From positions 1 through 56,557 of the forward strand of contig CALGDE010000162.1 in the NCBI GenBank assembly GCA_937883785.1: a stretch of DNA of 56,557 nucleotides. Direction: 5' to 3'. The notes beneath the pieces were generated by a model, which ran no database searches, had not been told where the DNA came from, and saw nothing but the letters and a program-made list of their open reading frames with translations. The position numbers and the translations under genes were made by a program. Shown one piece after another: positions 44,142 to 55,443 of the stretch. This DNA is from an uncultured cyanobacterium. Lineage in GTDB: Bacteria > Cyanobacteriota > Cyanobacteriia > CACIAM-69d. Every line of letters starts with the position of its first letter. Position 1 is the stretch's first letter.

Positions 44142-44342
44142 TTTTGCCCTTGGCACAACCGTAATAGTGGCGATTTTCAACAGAACAAACAATCACCAAA
44201 TTCAAACCTTACAAACAGCCATCTATTGAATCCGGAAAACAATCAGAAATTTTGAAGTTATTTCATACGAAACTGATTTTTTAAAGGACCTATAAAGCGA
44301 TTATTTAAAAAATACTTTTATGGAGTGAAGTTCATAGAAAAC

Positions 44343-44402
44343 TTGAGCGTATCTTTACGGACTTTTGGGGGGTTCATCAATAGCATTAGGACATACACCA
44401 CC
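44343..44402 (+). promoter_or_regulatory. Conserved promoter block of PEP-CTERM gene 1
   Basis: The 60-base block TTGAGCGTATCTTTACGGAC-...-TAGCATTAGGACATACACC is matched with identical spacing at 45921-45980 ahead of the paralogue. TAGCAT could be the -10 box, and the GGACTT block ends 16 bases upstream of it. Confidence 0.6.
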
Positions 44403-44419
44403 ACAATCTTCCTAAAAAG

Positions 44420-45223
44420 ATGAAAATTCTCTCTGTACTCACTTCAGCAGCCGTGGCTAGCAGTCTAGCCTTCACACTAGCAGGACAAGCAAGCGCTACC
44501 ACCTTTAAGTTTGACTGGGAAAAGGCCGATGGCACCAACCTAGGCAAAAGCGAGGTCGACGGTAAGGCTCAAAAACTTTGGGTTAATCATGGCGTCGGTT
44601 CTTACGATTCCATCAACACCACCTTTAACGATGTAACTGATGAGTTCACGTTCTCTGCCGATTTCACTAATAAAGGTAATGCGATCGATGGAGGCTGGGT
44701 CGTAATCAGTGACGGTCCTAACCCTAAGAAGCACGACAAAGAATTCGCGATTCTTTATTTAGATGCAGTAAACGATCGCGTCACGGCCTATGCCTATAAC
44801 GGTCAAAACAACGCCAACAGCTTCAGAACCAATGAGCTATTGGGTTCTTGGGAAGGCATCATGAACTACGAGAATGAGAGTGGTAAGAGCTCCTTCAACT
44901 TCTCCATCGATGCCACCGAAATCAACGCACGGACCGATATTGGCAACAACTGGAAAGGACTCACTTTTGGCGAGCAAGTGGGCATTTGGTTCCACGCTGG
45001 ACGCAACACCAACGTGACCTACGATTCCAATACTGGCGATGTAACGAGCTTCAGCTCCCAGGCGAAGTGGTATGACACGATCGCCTTAGACACAGAAGTA
45101 GTTCCTGAAGCAGTACCCGAGCCCACTGCTCTGTTGGGACTAGGTTTGGTGGGCGGCGCCTTTGCCGTTTCCCGTCGTCGCAAGGATGGTTCCATTGCAA
45201 CTGAGGGAGCTGACTTGGCATAA
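44420..45223 (+). CDS. PEP-CTERM surface protein 1
   Basis: The 267-residue protein has a signal peptide (residues of about 1-26, cleavage after ASA). Its N-terminal TTFKFDWEKADG resembles cyanobacterial exosortase-dependent surface proteins. A central beta-rich domain contains the DGGWVVISDGPNP motif. The C-terminus has a PEP-CTERM sorting signal: PEPTALLGLGLVGGAF followed by SRRRK. The tail after the Arg cluster is unusually long (13 residues, acidic). It should be processed by an exosortase and displayed or released; no exosortase gene is in the window. A close paralogue lies 780 bases downstream. Confidence 0.88.
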   Translation: MKILSVLTSAAVASSLAFTLAGQASATTFKFDWEKADGTNLGKSEVDGKAQKLWVNHGVGSYDSINTTFNDVTDEFTFSADFTNKGNAIDGGWVVISDGPNPKKHDKEFAILYLDAVNDRVTAYAYNGQNNANSFRTNELLGSWEGIMNYENESGKSSFNFSIDATEINARTDIGNNWKGLTFGEQVGIWFHAGRNTNVTYDSNTGDVTSFSSQAKWYDTIALDTEVVPEAVPEPTALLGLGLVGGAFAVSRRRKDGSIATEGADLA

Positions 45224-46000
45224 GTCCTGTTCTTTCCCGCCTTTGCTCTAGGAACTTCTTGGTTTAGAACATTAATGTCCTGCCTATGATGCGCCCTTGA
45301 CAGCCTCTACCTCTGCTGGGCAGACGGCACTGGTTGGGACCAGGAAAAATAAAGCGCCGGAAGATGTGGTGTATCTACTAGCTTTGATCCTGCTCAAATG
45401 CCTATCTAAGTGCCTAGGGCAAAAAAATCAAGGGGCTTTTCGACCCTAGTTCATGTTGATACGAGGACACGAAAATCTCACCAAGTGGGATTTGAGCCTC
45501 TGTGACAGTACGATCTTGCTGGCAATAATGACGGACGGTTGGAGACTATAGGCTTGGCTCTGAAAAGCCACATGCCAAAAGTTAAATACCAAGGGTCAAG
45601 TGGTTTGTTTTCGGGGAGATTTGCCTTTCGCTATTTCCCCGTTTTTTACCCTTTTCTCTAATAAAAACCAACTGAATAAGCTAAAAACCGACGAAATAAA
45701 CTAATTAAATTCTGAGCTCTAACTCATCCAAATTGAGCGTGATGTATAGTTTCCTGTTTCAAGGTGGAGCGATCGCAACCCCAATCTGGCTTTGAGCCCC
45801 TTGAAATCCCTTGAAAAAACCTGGAAATTCCCAGGGCAAAAACCCTATGTGAAGATGGCATAAAGCTGCGGTCTAAAAATCGAACGTTTCTAAGTTTTTT
45901 CTCGAATCTTTCCGATAATCTTGACCGTATCTTTACAGACTTCTCGGAGCAATCTGGCTAGTATTAGGTCACACACCACTTGACACAGTTTTATCAAGTT
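45224..46000. other. Gap between the PEP-CTERM paralogues
   Basis: This 777-base gap contains the duplicated promoter block at 45921-45980 and otherwise no recognisable gene. A short AT-rich stretch (45655-45720) and a HIP1-like site (near 45770) are present. No terminator was found close to 45223. Confidence 0.45.
45921..45980 (+). promoter_or_regulatory. Conserved promoter block of PEP-CTERM gene 2
   Basis: TTGACCGTATCTTTACAGAC-...-TAGTATTAGGTCACACACC aligns without gaps to 44343-44402. The 22-base left and right parts are conserved while the 16 bases between are not, which is the pattern expected of two fixed recognition sites. The block ends 20 bases before the ATG at 46001. Confidence 0.6.
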
Positions 46001-46786
46001 ATGAAAGCTCTCTCATTAATTACTTCAGCAGCGATCGCGGGCGGCTTAGCCCTGAGCCTAGCTGGACAAGCAAGCGCCACCACCTTCAAATTTGACTGGG
46101 AAAAAGCTGACGGCGGCGGCTCCCAAGGTAAAAGCGCAGTAACCGGCAGAAATCAGCATATTTCGGTTAACCACAGCAAGGGTTATTACGAGTCAGTCAG
46201 CACTACCTTTGACGACATCACGGACGAATTCACTTTCTCCGCATCTTTTTCTGATAAGAACGGCAAAACGATTGACGGCGGCTGGGTCGTAATTAGCGAT
46301 GGCCCTAACCCTAAAGGACAAGGTGAAGAATATGCCATCTTTTACCTCGACGGTGTGAATAACACTGCCACCGGTTATGCCTACAACGGGCAGAATCGCT
46401 CCAATAGCTGGTCCACGAACTCGGATAACTATCTGGGAACCTGGGATATGAGCTACGCCAGCGGCAACGGCGAGTCTTCCCTTAGCTTCTCCCTTGACGC
46501 GGCAGACATTAATGCACGGACCGACATCGATCCGGACTGGAAAGGCGTAGCTTTCGCTGAGCAGGTGGGCATTTGGTTCCACGCTGGGTATGATACGAGC
46601 GTTAGCTACAACGGAGATGGTGAGGTCACCAGCTTCTCCTCCAACGCAGCCTGGTTTGACACTAATGCCCTAGACACGGAGGCAGTGCCTGAGCCCACTG
46701 CTTTGTTGGGACTAGGTTTGGTCGGCGGCGCCTTTGCCGTGTCCCGCCGTCGTAAGAACGAGCAGCTAGCTGAAGCTTCTGCTTAA
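46001..46786 (+). CDS. PEP-CTERM surface protein 2
   Basis: The 261-residue paralogue of the upstream gene has a signal peptide (cleavage after ASA), the same TTFKFDWEKADG start, DGGWVVISDGPNP in the core and a C-terminal VPEPTALLGLGLVGGAF-SRRRK sorting signal. I start at MKALSLITS; a TTG seven codons earlier keeps the frame but lies in the promoter block. The two proteins differ mainly in loops, which suggests duplication followed by divergence. A hairpin plus T-run follows at 46988-47019. Confidence 0.88.
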   Translation: MKALSLITSAAIAGGLALSLAGQASATTFKFDWEKADGGGSQGKSAVTGRNQHISVNHSKGYYESVSTTFDDITDEFTFSASFSDKNGKTIDGGWVVISDGPNPKGQGEEYAIFYLDGVNNTATGYAYNGQNRSNSWSTNSDNYLGTWDMSYASGNGESSLSFSLDAADINARTDIDPDWKGVAFAEQVGIWFHAGYDTSVSYNGDGEVTSFSSNAAWFDTNALDTEAVPEPTALLGLGLVGGAFAVSRRRKNEQLAEASA

Positions 46787-46987
46787 CTAGCGCAGTGTGT
46801 AAGCCTCATCCAGAGAGGCTTAACAAGAAAGCTTCACCTTGAAGCTGTGGAAAATGAGGTGTATCTGTTGGCTTCGATTTAGATTAATGCTCTGACAAGA
46901 TCGGCGGAGAAAATCCATAGGACTCTAGTTAGTGACAATTACATTCCGACAGTAAGTCCTGATAAATTGAGCTCCAAAGAAGTCCCA

Positions 46988-47019
46988 AGGGGAGGTGGCA
47001 ATATGCCGTCTCCTTTTTT
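46988..47019 (+). terminator. Terminator-like hairpin after the PEP-CTERM gene
   Basis: GGAGGTGGC and GCCGTCTCC pair with two internal mismatches around AATAT and are followed by TTTTTT. It lies about 200 bases beyond the PEP-CTERM 2 stop, so the transcript would have a long 3' end. Confidence 0.6.
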
Positions 47020-47045
47020 ATTTGCCTTTTTGTTAATCAAGTCAA

Positions 47046-47232
47046 TAGACCTCTTGCACGAATAAAAAATGTTGGCAATCCTCATCCCCCAGCCCCCCTG
47101 CGACCACCTCCAGAACATGCTTCTCTCTGAGGAGAAGGGGAGCAAGAATAAGGAAAAAACGGACTTGTCTAAAGTCCCTCTCCCTGGGGAGAGGGATTTA
47201 GGGTGAGGACGAGGATTCGTGCAAGAGGTCTA
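47046..47232. mobile_element. MITE-like element with perfect 18-bp ends and TA target
   Basis: TAGACCTCTTGCACGAAT at the left is repeated exactly, inverted, at the right. The outermost bases are TA on both sides, as for IS630/Tc1-mariner-type insertion at TA. The 187-bp interior has no credible gene and carries a palindromic GTCCCTCTCCCTGGGGAGAG segment near 47175. Confidence 0.8.
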
Positions 47233-47536
47233 ATTCGACAGAACTTGCGCAACATATGTTGTTTGAGACCTGAAATAAACGTTGCATCGGCTTTCCCTCT
47301 TACCACGGATGGACTGAGGGGTAGGTAAACAAGCCTGTGCTTCTGCTGTGAACGACGTCAATTGCTTCTCTGGACCACTTGACACTTTGGCACGGTGCGA
47401 TCGCGAAGGTGGCTGGTGATTTTGTTGCTTTCGGTGAATCGTTGTCTAGGCTAGATATGGGCGGTTGATATGCTTTGAGCAATCAACCGGTTTGTTTTTT
47501 CACCGTTGCATCCTTTCTTTTTTAGTGGCTATAAAA

Positions 47537-49561
47537 ATGGCTATAACCGTTTCCCACCAACTCGTCTCCCAAGAGCAGGAAAATTTTCAGCGCCTTGTTG
47601 ACTACACCGATTTGGCGGGGCTGCCGGAAATTTGGACGCGGGCAGCTAAGAATTTTGGCAACTTGACGGCCCTATGCGATCGCCACAGCAAGCCCAACGT
47701 AGAGCTAACGTTCCAAGAGCTGGGAGCGCTGCTGCAACAGTTTGCCGCTGGGCTGCAAAGTTTGATCCCCGACGACGCATGGCAGCCCACAACGGAGGCA
47801 AGTCTAACTATTCCCCCCAGGGCAGCGTTAATTGCGGATAATTGCGCCCGATGGTTTGTGGCAGACCAGGGGATGATGACGGCGGGGCTGGCTAATGCGG
47901 TGCGCAGTGCCCAAGCGGAAACGGAGGAGTTGCGGTATATCATTCAGCACAGTGGATCGCGGCTGGTGATTTTAGAGCACACAAAGCTGCTGAAGCGACT
48001 GGGGAGTCCCTTGGCGGAGCTGCACCAATCCCAACCCTTCGACGCCATTGTGATTTTGACCGGGGAATTGGCAACCGATGGGAGCGATCGCCCCGCAACC
48101 CTACCCGAATCAGTGCCCCTGCTTATCTACGAGGACGTTCTAGAACGGGGAAAAACGGCCCCTTTTAAAGCCCCCATCTTCACCTACGACACCCTGGCGA
48201 CGCTGATTTACACCTCCGGTACCACCGGAAAGCCGAAAGGGGTAATGCTGTCCCACGGCAATTTGATGCACCAAATGACCAGCCTGGGATCGGTGGCCGC
48301 TCCCTATCCCGGCGATCCAGCCCTGACGATTTTGCCCACGTGGCACTCCTTCGGGCGAGCCGGCGACTACTATTTGGCATCCCAAGGTTGCAAGCTGGTA
48401 TACACCAATTTGCGCTCCATTAAAGCCGACTTTAAAACCCACCAGCCCTTTTATATGCTGGCGGTGCCGCGCCTGTGGGAGTCCATTTACGAAGGGGTGC
48501 AAAAACAGTTGCGATCCCAGCCCGCCAAGAAACAAAACCTGGTGAAAACTTTCCTCGGCTTCAGTGAAAAACATATCTTGGCTAAGCGCAAAGCCCAGGG
48601 ATTGGAGCTCAGCACCCAGCCAGCATCTGGGCTAATGCGTTTTTGGAGTTCCATTAAAGCCGCCGCGTTTTGGCCCTTGCATAAGTTGGGCGATCGCCTA
48701 ATTTACAAAACGATCCGCCAAGCCACCGGCGGAAAATTCCGCTACGCCATCAGCGGCGGTGGTGCCCTGGCGCCTCACCTAGAGCTATTTTTCGAAATTG
48801 TCGATATCAAAGTGCTGGTGGGCTATGGACTAACGGAAACGGCTCCGGTGCTTACCGCTCGCCGTCTGTGGTTTAACCGGCGCGGATCCTCCGGCGCTCC
48901 CATTCCTAAAACTGAGCTACAGGTGGTGGATCTCGGCTCCCGCCAGCCACTGCCCATTGGCGATCGCGGCTTGGTGCTGGCTCGAGGTCCCCAGGTAATG
49001 GGCGGCTACTATCAAAATCCAACGGCCACCCAAAAGGCGATCAACCCCGACGGCTGGTTTGATACCGGCGATATTGGTCAGCTTTTCCCCAATGGCGATT
49101 TAATTATTACTGGGCGCGCCAAGGACACCATCGTCCTAACCAACGGTGAGAATATCGAACCCCAGCCCATTGAGGATGCCTGCGCCCGCAGCGTCTTTGT
49201 GGACCAAATTATGCTGGTGGGGCAGGATCAGAAGGTATTGGGTGCCCTAATTGTCCCCAATCGCGAAGCCGTTGAAATTAATTTGCGAGCCCAGGGGGTG
49301 CCTGTGCCCCAGTGGAGCACCAATGGCAATGGGGCGATCGCCCTAGATCCCGGTTTAGAAACCCTATTCCGCAATGAGCTAAATCGGGAACTTAGAAATC
49401 GCCCTAGCTACAAAGCAGAGGAACGCATTGGTCCTTTCCGCTTGCTCGCCGACGGCTTTTCCCAGGAAAACGGCCAACTTACCCAAACCCTGAAAATTCG
49501 CCGCCCCCGTGTGACCGACCACTACCGCGATATGATTGACGGGATGTTTGGGGCATCCTGA
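47537..49561 (+). CDS. Long-chain acyl-CoA / acyl-ACP synthetase family protein
   Basis: This 674-residue AMP-forming ligase activates fatty acids. The P-loop motif YTSGTTGKPKG lies near residue 225, followed by YGLTETAP near 430 and GWFDTGDIG and LTNGENIEPQPIE near 510-540. Cyanobacterial members of this group act as acyl-ACP synthetases (Aas) that recycle free fatty acids, which is the likely role. I start at MAITVSHQLVSQ; the longer frame adds 24 hydrophobic-aromatic residues without precedent. The YlqD gene follows on the same strand after 124 bases. Confidence 0.88.
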   Translation: MAITVSHQLVSQEQENFQRLVDYTDLAGLPEIWTRAAKNFGNLTALCDRHSKPNVELTFQELGALLQQFAAGLQSLIPDDAWQPTTEASLTIPPRAALIADNCARWFVADQGMMTAGLANAVRSAQAETEELRYIIQHSGSRLVILEHTKLLKRLGSPLAELHQSQPFDAIVILTGELATDGSDRPATLPESVPLLIYEDVLERGKTAPFKAPIFTYDTLATLIYTSGTTGKPKGVMLSHGNLMHQMTSLGSVAAPYPGDPALTILPTWHSFGRAGDYYLASQGCKLVYTNLRSIKADFKTHQPFYMLAVPRLWESIYEGVQKQLRSQPAKKQNLVKTFLGFSEKHILAKRKAQGLELSTQPASGLMRFWSSIKAAAFWPLHKLGDRLIYKTIRQATGGKFRYAISGGGALAPHLELFFEIVDIKVLVGYGLTETAPVLTARRLWFNRRGSSGAPIPKTELQVVDLGSRQPLPIGDRGLVLARGPQVMGGYYQNPTATQKAINPDGWFDTGDIGQLFPNGDLIITGRAKDTIVLTNGENIEPQPIEDACARSVFVDQIMLVGQDQKVLGALIVPNREAVEINLRAQGVPVPQWSTNGNGAIALDPGLETLFRNELNRELRNRPSYKAEERIGPFRLLADGFSQENGQLTQTLKIRRPRVTDHYRDMIDGMFGAS

Positions 49562-49685
49562 TAGCATCGCCTACGGTGGAAATCTAAATGACAGGGGATC
49601 CCTGAACTTTAGGGTTCAGTAGCGCTCTCCCGTTCCGGTGCCCCCACCTTGGAAACCTAAAAATAAGAAGTAATTACTGTCTCCT

Positions 49686-50135
49686 ATGGATGTCGATCAA
49701 GGTTCATTGCAGCTAAAACGCCCAATTACCATTAAGTCCGTAGTCACTCCCCAGTGGAAAGAGCAGGCCCAAGCCGAGCTGCAAACCCAGGTGAGCAAGA
49801 TTGACCGACAAATGCAGTCCCTCGAAACCCAGGGACAACAGGCGATCGCCCAAATCCAAAAACAAAGCGTGCAGCCCCCCAGCGCTGAAGTGCAGCGGCA
49901 AATTGAAAACGTGCAGGGGCAAGTAAATGAGCAAAAAAACAAAATGCTCAACCAGAAGAACCAGCTACTGCAACAGCTCAACCAGATTCAAGGTTTAGAG
50001 CTAGATCAGGAAGTTAGCCAAGGACAAATGGACAGCTTCTTCACCTTAAAAAAGGGCGACAACCTAATCGAAAAAATGCAGGTTGAAGTGCTTCTAAAGG
50101 ATGGCATCGTCGAAGAGATCCGCGGTCAACTGTAG
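49686..50135 (+). CDS. YlqD family protein
   Basis: The 149-residue protein is mostly a Gln-rich coiled coil (residues of about 28-105, for example QIENVQGQVNEQKNKMLNQK) between short beta segments at both ends (LKRPITIKSVVTPQWK, MQVEVLLKDGIVEEIRGQ). This matches the YlqD family, whose function is unknown. No signal peptide or membrane segment was seen. A strong terminator follows, shared with or facing the convergent petH. Confidence 0.85.
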   Translation: MDVDQGSLQLKRPITIKSVVTPQWKEQAQAELQTQVSKIDRQMQSLETQGQQAIAQIQKQSVQPPSAEVQRQIENVQGQVNEQKNKMLNQKNQLLQQLNQIQGLELDQEVSQGQMDSFFTLKKGDNLIEKMQVEVLLKDGIVEEIRGQL

Positions 50136-50205
50136 CTCTCCACCTCATACAAGGGAAAAAACGTAGGGCGCCTGCTGGCGCACCGCTGACAATAACATTC
50201 CATAA

Positions 50206-50247
50206 AAAATCCCGAGGGAAGCAATAATGTCCCCTCGGGATTTTTTT
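50206..50247 (+). terminator. Bidirectional Rho-independent terminator (ylqD / petH)
   Basis: AAAAAATCCCGAGGG and CCCTCGGGATTTTTTT form a 15-base near-perfect stem with A- and T-runs on its two sides. It lies 70 bases after the YlqD stop and 72 bases before the petH stop, and would work on both strands. Confidence 0.9.
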
Positions 50248-50318
50248 AGGTCAGACGGGTTTCAGTGTTGGACAAACCTCAAAGGTGCGTTTGCACGCAC
50301 CCTCCACAAAATGCGGGT

Positions 50319-52311
<1,993 letters not shown>

Positions 52312-53313
52312 ATGACCAGTAAGCCTGATCGCGTCGTTTTAATTGGTGTAGCCGGAGACTCCGGGTGCGGCAAATCTACTTTCCTACGCCGCCTAGCCGA
52401 CTTATTTGGCGAGCAGTTTATGACGGTGATCTGCTTAGACGATTACCACAGCCTTGATCGCAAAGGTCGTAAGGCAGCCGGCGTAACAGCCCTTGATCCC
52501 AAGGCAAATAACTTTGATCTAATGTACGAGCAGATCAAGGACCTTAAGGAAGGAAATCCTATTGATAAGCCAATTTATAACCACGAAACTGGCGAACTTG
52601 ATCCTCCCGAGCGCATTGATCCCAACAAAGTTATTGTGATTGAAGGGCTGCACCCTCTATTCGACGAGCGCGTGCGTGGTCTACTGGACTTCAGTGTTTA
52701 CCTAGACATCAGCGATGAAGTGAAAATTGCCTGGAAGATCCAGCGTGATATGGCTGAGCGGGGTCACACCTACGAAGACGTATTGGCTTCTATTGAGGCT
52801 CGTCGCCCTGATTTCCAGGCATATATTGACCCGCAGAAAACCCATGCTGATGTGGTGCTACAGATTTTGCCCACTGAGCTTATCAAAGACGACAAAGAGC
52901 GTAAGATCTTGCGTGTACGGATGATCCAGCGTGAAGGCGTGGAAGGTTTCTCCCCGGCATTCTTGTTTGACGAAGGTTCCACGATTAAGTGGACTCCTTG
53001 CGGTCGCAAGTTGACCTGTTCCTACCCTGGATTGCGTATGTTCTACGGTCCTGAGGAGTACTACGGCAACAGTGTATCTATCTTGGAAGTGGATGGTCAG
53101 TTCGAGAATCTAGATGAGCTGATTTACGTGGAGCAGCACCTCAGCAATCTATCCACGAAGTATTCTGGCGAGATGACTGAGCTGTTAATTAAGCACCGTG
53201 AGTATCCCGGTTCTAACAACGGTTCTGGTTTGTTCCAGGTGCTGACCGGCTTGAAGATGCGCTCCACCTACGAGCGTTTGACTCAAACTGAGAAAGTTGC
53301 CGCAGTGGTTTAA
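52312..53313 (+). CDS. prk: Phosphoribulokinase
   Basis: Prk makes ribulose-1,5-bisphosphate from ribulose-5-phosphate and ATP in the Calvin cycle. The Walker A loop GVAGDSGCGKST includes Cys19, and Cys41 follows in VICLDDYHS; these two form the regulatory disulfide controlled by thioredoxin. A second Cys pair lies near residues 230-236 (TPCGRKLTCSYPG), as in Prk proteins that complex with CP12 and GAPDH. The 333-residue length and MTSKPDRVVLIGVAGD start are typical of cyanobacteria. An AGAGGGAA site precedes the ATG. A hairpin terminator is shared with the convergent queG. Confidence 0.97.
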   Translation: MTSKPDRVVLIGVAGDSGCGKSTFLRRLADLFGEQFMTVICLDDYHSLDRKGRKAAGVTALDPKANNFDLMYEQIKDLKEGNPIDKPIYNHETGELDPPERIDPNKVIVIEGLHPLFDERVRGLLDFSVYLDISDEVKIAWKIQRDMAERGHTYEDVLASIEARRPDFQAYIDPQKTHADVVLQILPTELIKDDKERKILRVRMIQREGVEGFSPAFLFDEGSTIKWTPCGRKLTCSYPGLRMFYGPEEYYGNSVSILEVDGQFENLDELIYVEQHLSNLSTKYSGEMTELLIKHREYPGSNNGSGLFQVLTGLKMRSTYERLTQTEKVAAVV

Positions 53314-53394
53314 ACCCTGGTTTAAACGGAGCGAATACCTGCAACGTAAGCTGAGGCACTGTGTAATGCTTCAGCTCCAAGAGAATAATTTGAG

Positions 53395-53429
53395 ACCGGT
53401 GGGGAGTTATTGCCTTACCGGTTTTTATT
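53395..53429. terminator. Terminator between prk and queG
   Basis: ACCGGT-GGGG pairs with CCTT-ACCGGT (two G-U pairs) and is followed by TTTTTATT on the plus strand. It lies about 80 bases after the prk stop and overlaps the queG stop codon. Confidence 0.75.
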
Positions 53430-54374
53430 GTTTGATGTTTTTTCTTCTTGATTTTGCTGGTTGGCTCTAGCGTTGCGCTGCCACATGGTGGGCTTAATGC
53501 GGCGGAGGGCGGAGGCGCGAAATTGTTCGTCCCATTGTTCCTGGCTTAGGGTGGCAAGGTGGGATAGGGAGGGGGCGATGTTTTGGGGGTAGGGTTGAAA
53601 GTCAGGAATATCGGTGGGAACGGAGTAGAACTGGTTCCAGGGGCATACGTCTTGGCAAATGTCGCAGCCCGCTACCCAGTTGTTGAGGTTTTGGGCGATC
53701 GCCTCAGGCAGCTCTTCATCGCGGTTTTCGATGGTGTGGTAAGCGATGCAGCGGTTCGCGTCCACCACGTAAGGCTGGGTGATGGCGTCAGTGGGACACG
53801 CGTCTAGGCATTTTACGCAGTTGCCACAGTGAGCCGTGTGGGGTTTATCAGAATCTAACTCCAGATCCGTCAACACTTCCCCCAGAAACACCCAAGAAGC
53901 GTGGGTGCGGGTGATGACGTTGCCATGTTTCCCAATCCAGCCAATACCCGCCCGCTCTGCCCAAGCTTTTTCCGAAACGGGACCGGTATCAACGTACCAG
54001 CGACAGGTGGCGTTGTGTTCTTCCGTCAGCCAAAGACTTAGGGCTTTTAGGCGGCGTCCTAAGACTTTGTGATAGTCGCGCCCCCAGCCATAGCGAGAAA
54101 TTTTACCGTGGTTGGGGTCCTGAGAGTGGGGATGCTCAGTGTAGTAATTAAGGGCAACGCAAATTAGCGATCGCACCTCAGGCATTACCTTTTGAACCTG
54201 TTGACGACGGGGGTCACCCATCCAGCCCATTTTTGCCTGATAGCCTTGGCTGAGCCAATTTTGTAGCCCCTGGTGTCCTGGGGTCTCGGGATTGTGGGGA
54301 TCCACGGCAGCAATGCCCACCCGATGAAAGCCTAGGTGGGTAGCCTTTTCCTTTACTAGGTTCGTTAAATTCAC
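53415..54374 (-). CDS. queG: Epoxyqueuosine reductase QueG
   Basis: QueG reduces epoxyqueuosine to queuosine in tRNA, using cobalamin and two 4Fe-4S clusters. The cobalamin-binding N-terminal region is followed by CGNCVKCLDACPTDAI and CDICQDVCPWN cluster motifs at residues of about 183-245. YVDTGPVSEKAWAERAGIGWIGKH (quoted in part) is the conserved active-site region with Asp. The 319-residue protein lacks the C-terminal HEAT repeats found in some relatives. It ends in a Lys/Asn-rich tail. rnhA lies 61 bases upstream on the same strand. Confidence 0.94.
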   Translation of the reverse strand: MNLTNLVKEKATHLGFHRVGIAAVDPHNPETPGHQGLQNWLSQGYQAKMGWMGDPRRQQVQKVMPEVRSLICVALNYYTEHPHSQDPNHGKISRYGWGRDYHKVLGRRLKALSLWLTEEHNATCRWYVDTGPVSEKAWAERAGIGWIGKHGNVITRTHASWVFLGEVLTDLELDSDKPHTAHCGNCVKCLDACPTDAITQPYVVDANRCIAYHTIENRDEELPEAIAQNLNNWVAGCDICQDVCPWNQFYSVPTDIPDFQPYPQNIAPSLSHLATLSQEQWDEQFRASALRRIKPTMWQRNARANQQNQEEKTSNNKNR

Positions 54375-54435
54375 GAAATCAGTAAGAAAGGGTTTATAAA
54401 AAGGGACTTATAAAAAAAAGCTCAACCAAGGCAAC

Positions 54436-55401
54436 TTAGGCCACATCCTCAATGCGCTCCAACTGCCAGAGAATTTGATTCCCCTCTCGACGCATGCGGG
54501 TAACAACCCAATTGCGCCATACCCAATTGTCGCCACGACTGGTTACGGCGCTGGCATTGACGTCCATTAAGTCCGCCAATTCGGCGCTGGTGATGAGATA
54601 ACCTTTATCGGCCACCTCATCCGCAACCCGTAACGTTTCAATCAAGTTTCGTAGATGTCCAACCCGTACTTCGCGAGAGAGTGTATCAGAAGGGGCCGGT
54701 ATAACCGTGCTTTCCGTCATAGCTTCCGAATCCGACAGAGGATCAGTTAAGGATAATTGAGACGACGAAAGCCCGTTTCCGTAGGGTTTCGTCGTCTCGA
54801 TAGAGTCCACCGTAACAAGGGTTTCTACGGGTGGTAGTGACCCAGATCGCAGGTTATTGTCTCTTAACGAAAGGGATTGGGAGTCTTCAGTTTTTCTTGT
54901 TTCTGTGGGAGAAGTGGTGATCTGCCGTCGGAGGGTGGGCGGATGACCAGTGGAAAATCCTCGGGCGATCGCATCACAGCGCTCATTGCCAAGGTCGCCG
55001 CTGTGCCCTCGCACGTACCGCCAGTTCACCCAGGACTGATTCACTTGGTCCAGCGCTTGCCACAGGTCTTGGTTCAGCACCGCCTTACCGGTGGAGGTTT
55101 TCCAGCCTTTGCGCTTCCAGCCACGAATCCATTTAGTAATGCCGTCGATAACGTATTTGCTGTCGCTATGGAGGGTGATGGGCTGTTGGTGGGGAAAGGT
55201 GTCCAATAGAGCGAGGGCAGCGATCGCCGCCTGTAGCTCCATGCGATTGTTGGTGGTTTGTCGATCTGCCCCGCCAATTTCATGGCAGCTTTTGTCATCG
55301 AAGTAAGCCACTGCCCCCCAGCCGCCAGGACCAGGATTGCCGGAACAGGCACCATCGGTGTAAAGGCTGACAAGCTGGGGAACGTCTTGGGAGGAAACCA
55401 T
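54436..55401 (-). CDS. rnhA: Ribonuclease HI with C-terminal extension
   Basis: RNase HI cleaves RNA in RNA-DNA hybrids. Residues 8-150 form the catalytic domain, with Asp16, Glu55, Asp80, His133 and Asp143 in the expected places ([49 protein letters not shown]). A low-complexity Ser/Thr linker runs from about 152 to 245. A folded C-terminal segment follows at residues of about 248-320 with [31 protein letters not shown] and [13 protein letters not shown], and it looks like a winged-helix or helical DNA-binding domain. At 321 residues it is about twice the length of E. coli RNase HI. The neighbours folB and queG share the strand. Confidence 0.92.
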   Translation of the reverse strand: MVSSQDVPQLVSLYTDGACSGNPGPGGWGAVAYFDDKSCHEIGGADRQTTNNRMELQAAIAALALLDTFPHQQPITLHSDSKYVIDGITKWIRGWKRKGWKTSTGKAVLNQDLWQALDQVNQSWVNWRYVRGHSGDLGNERCDAIARGFSTGHPPTLRRQITTSPTETRKTEDSQSLSLRDNNLRSGSLPPVETLVTVDSIETTKPYGNGLSSSQLSLTDPLSDSEAMTESTVIPAPSDTLSREVRVGHLRNLIETLRVADEVADKGYLITSAELADLMDVNASAVTSRGDNWVWRNWVVTRMRREGNQILWQLERIEDVA

Positions 55402-55443
55402 AGGTGAGGAGGTGAGCTTTGGGGTGATCTTTAGAAAAAAAGT

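Larger units (their letters stand above)
46787..47536. other. Non-coding gap with terminator and TA-type repeat
   Basis: This 750-base gap contains a 7-bp hairpin AAGCCTC/GAGGCTT (46801-46821), a terminator-like hairpin with a T-run (46988-47019), a 187-bp element with TA-type ends (47046-47232) and the upstream region of the acyl-CoA synthetase gene. Short frames overlapping the repeat are not credible genes. Confidence 0.55.

Noticed and set aside
46939-47145. 68-codon minus-strand frame
   Set aside because: It is mostly terminator and TA-type repeat sequence.
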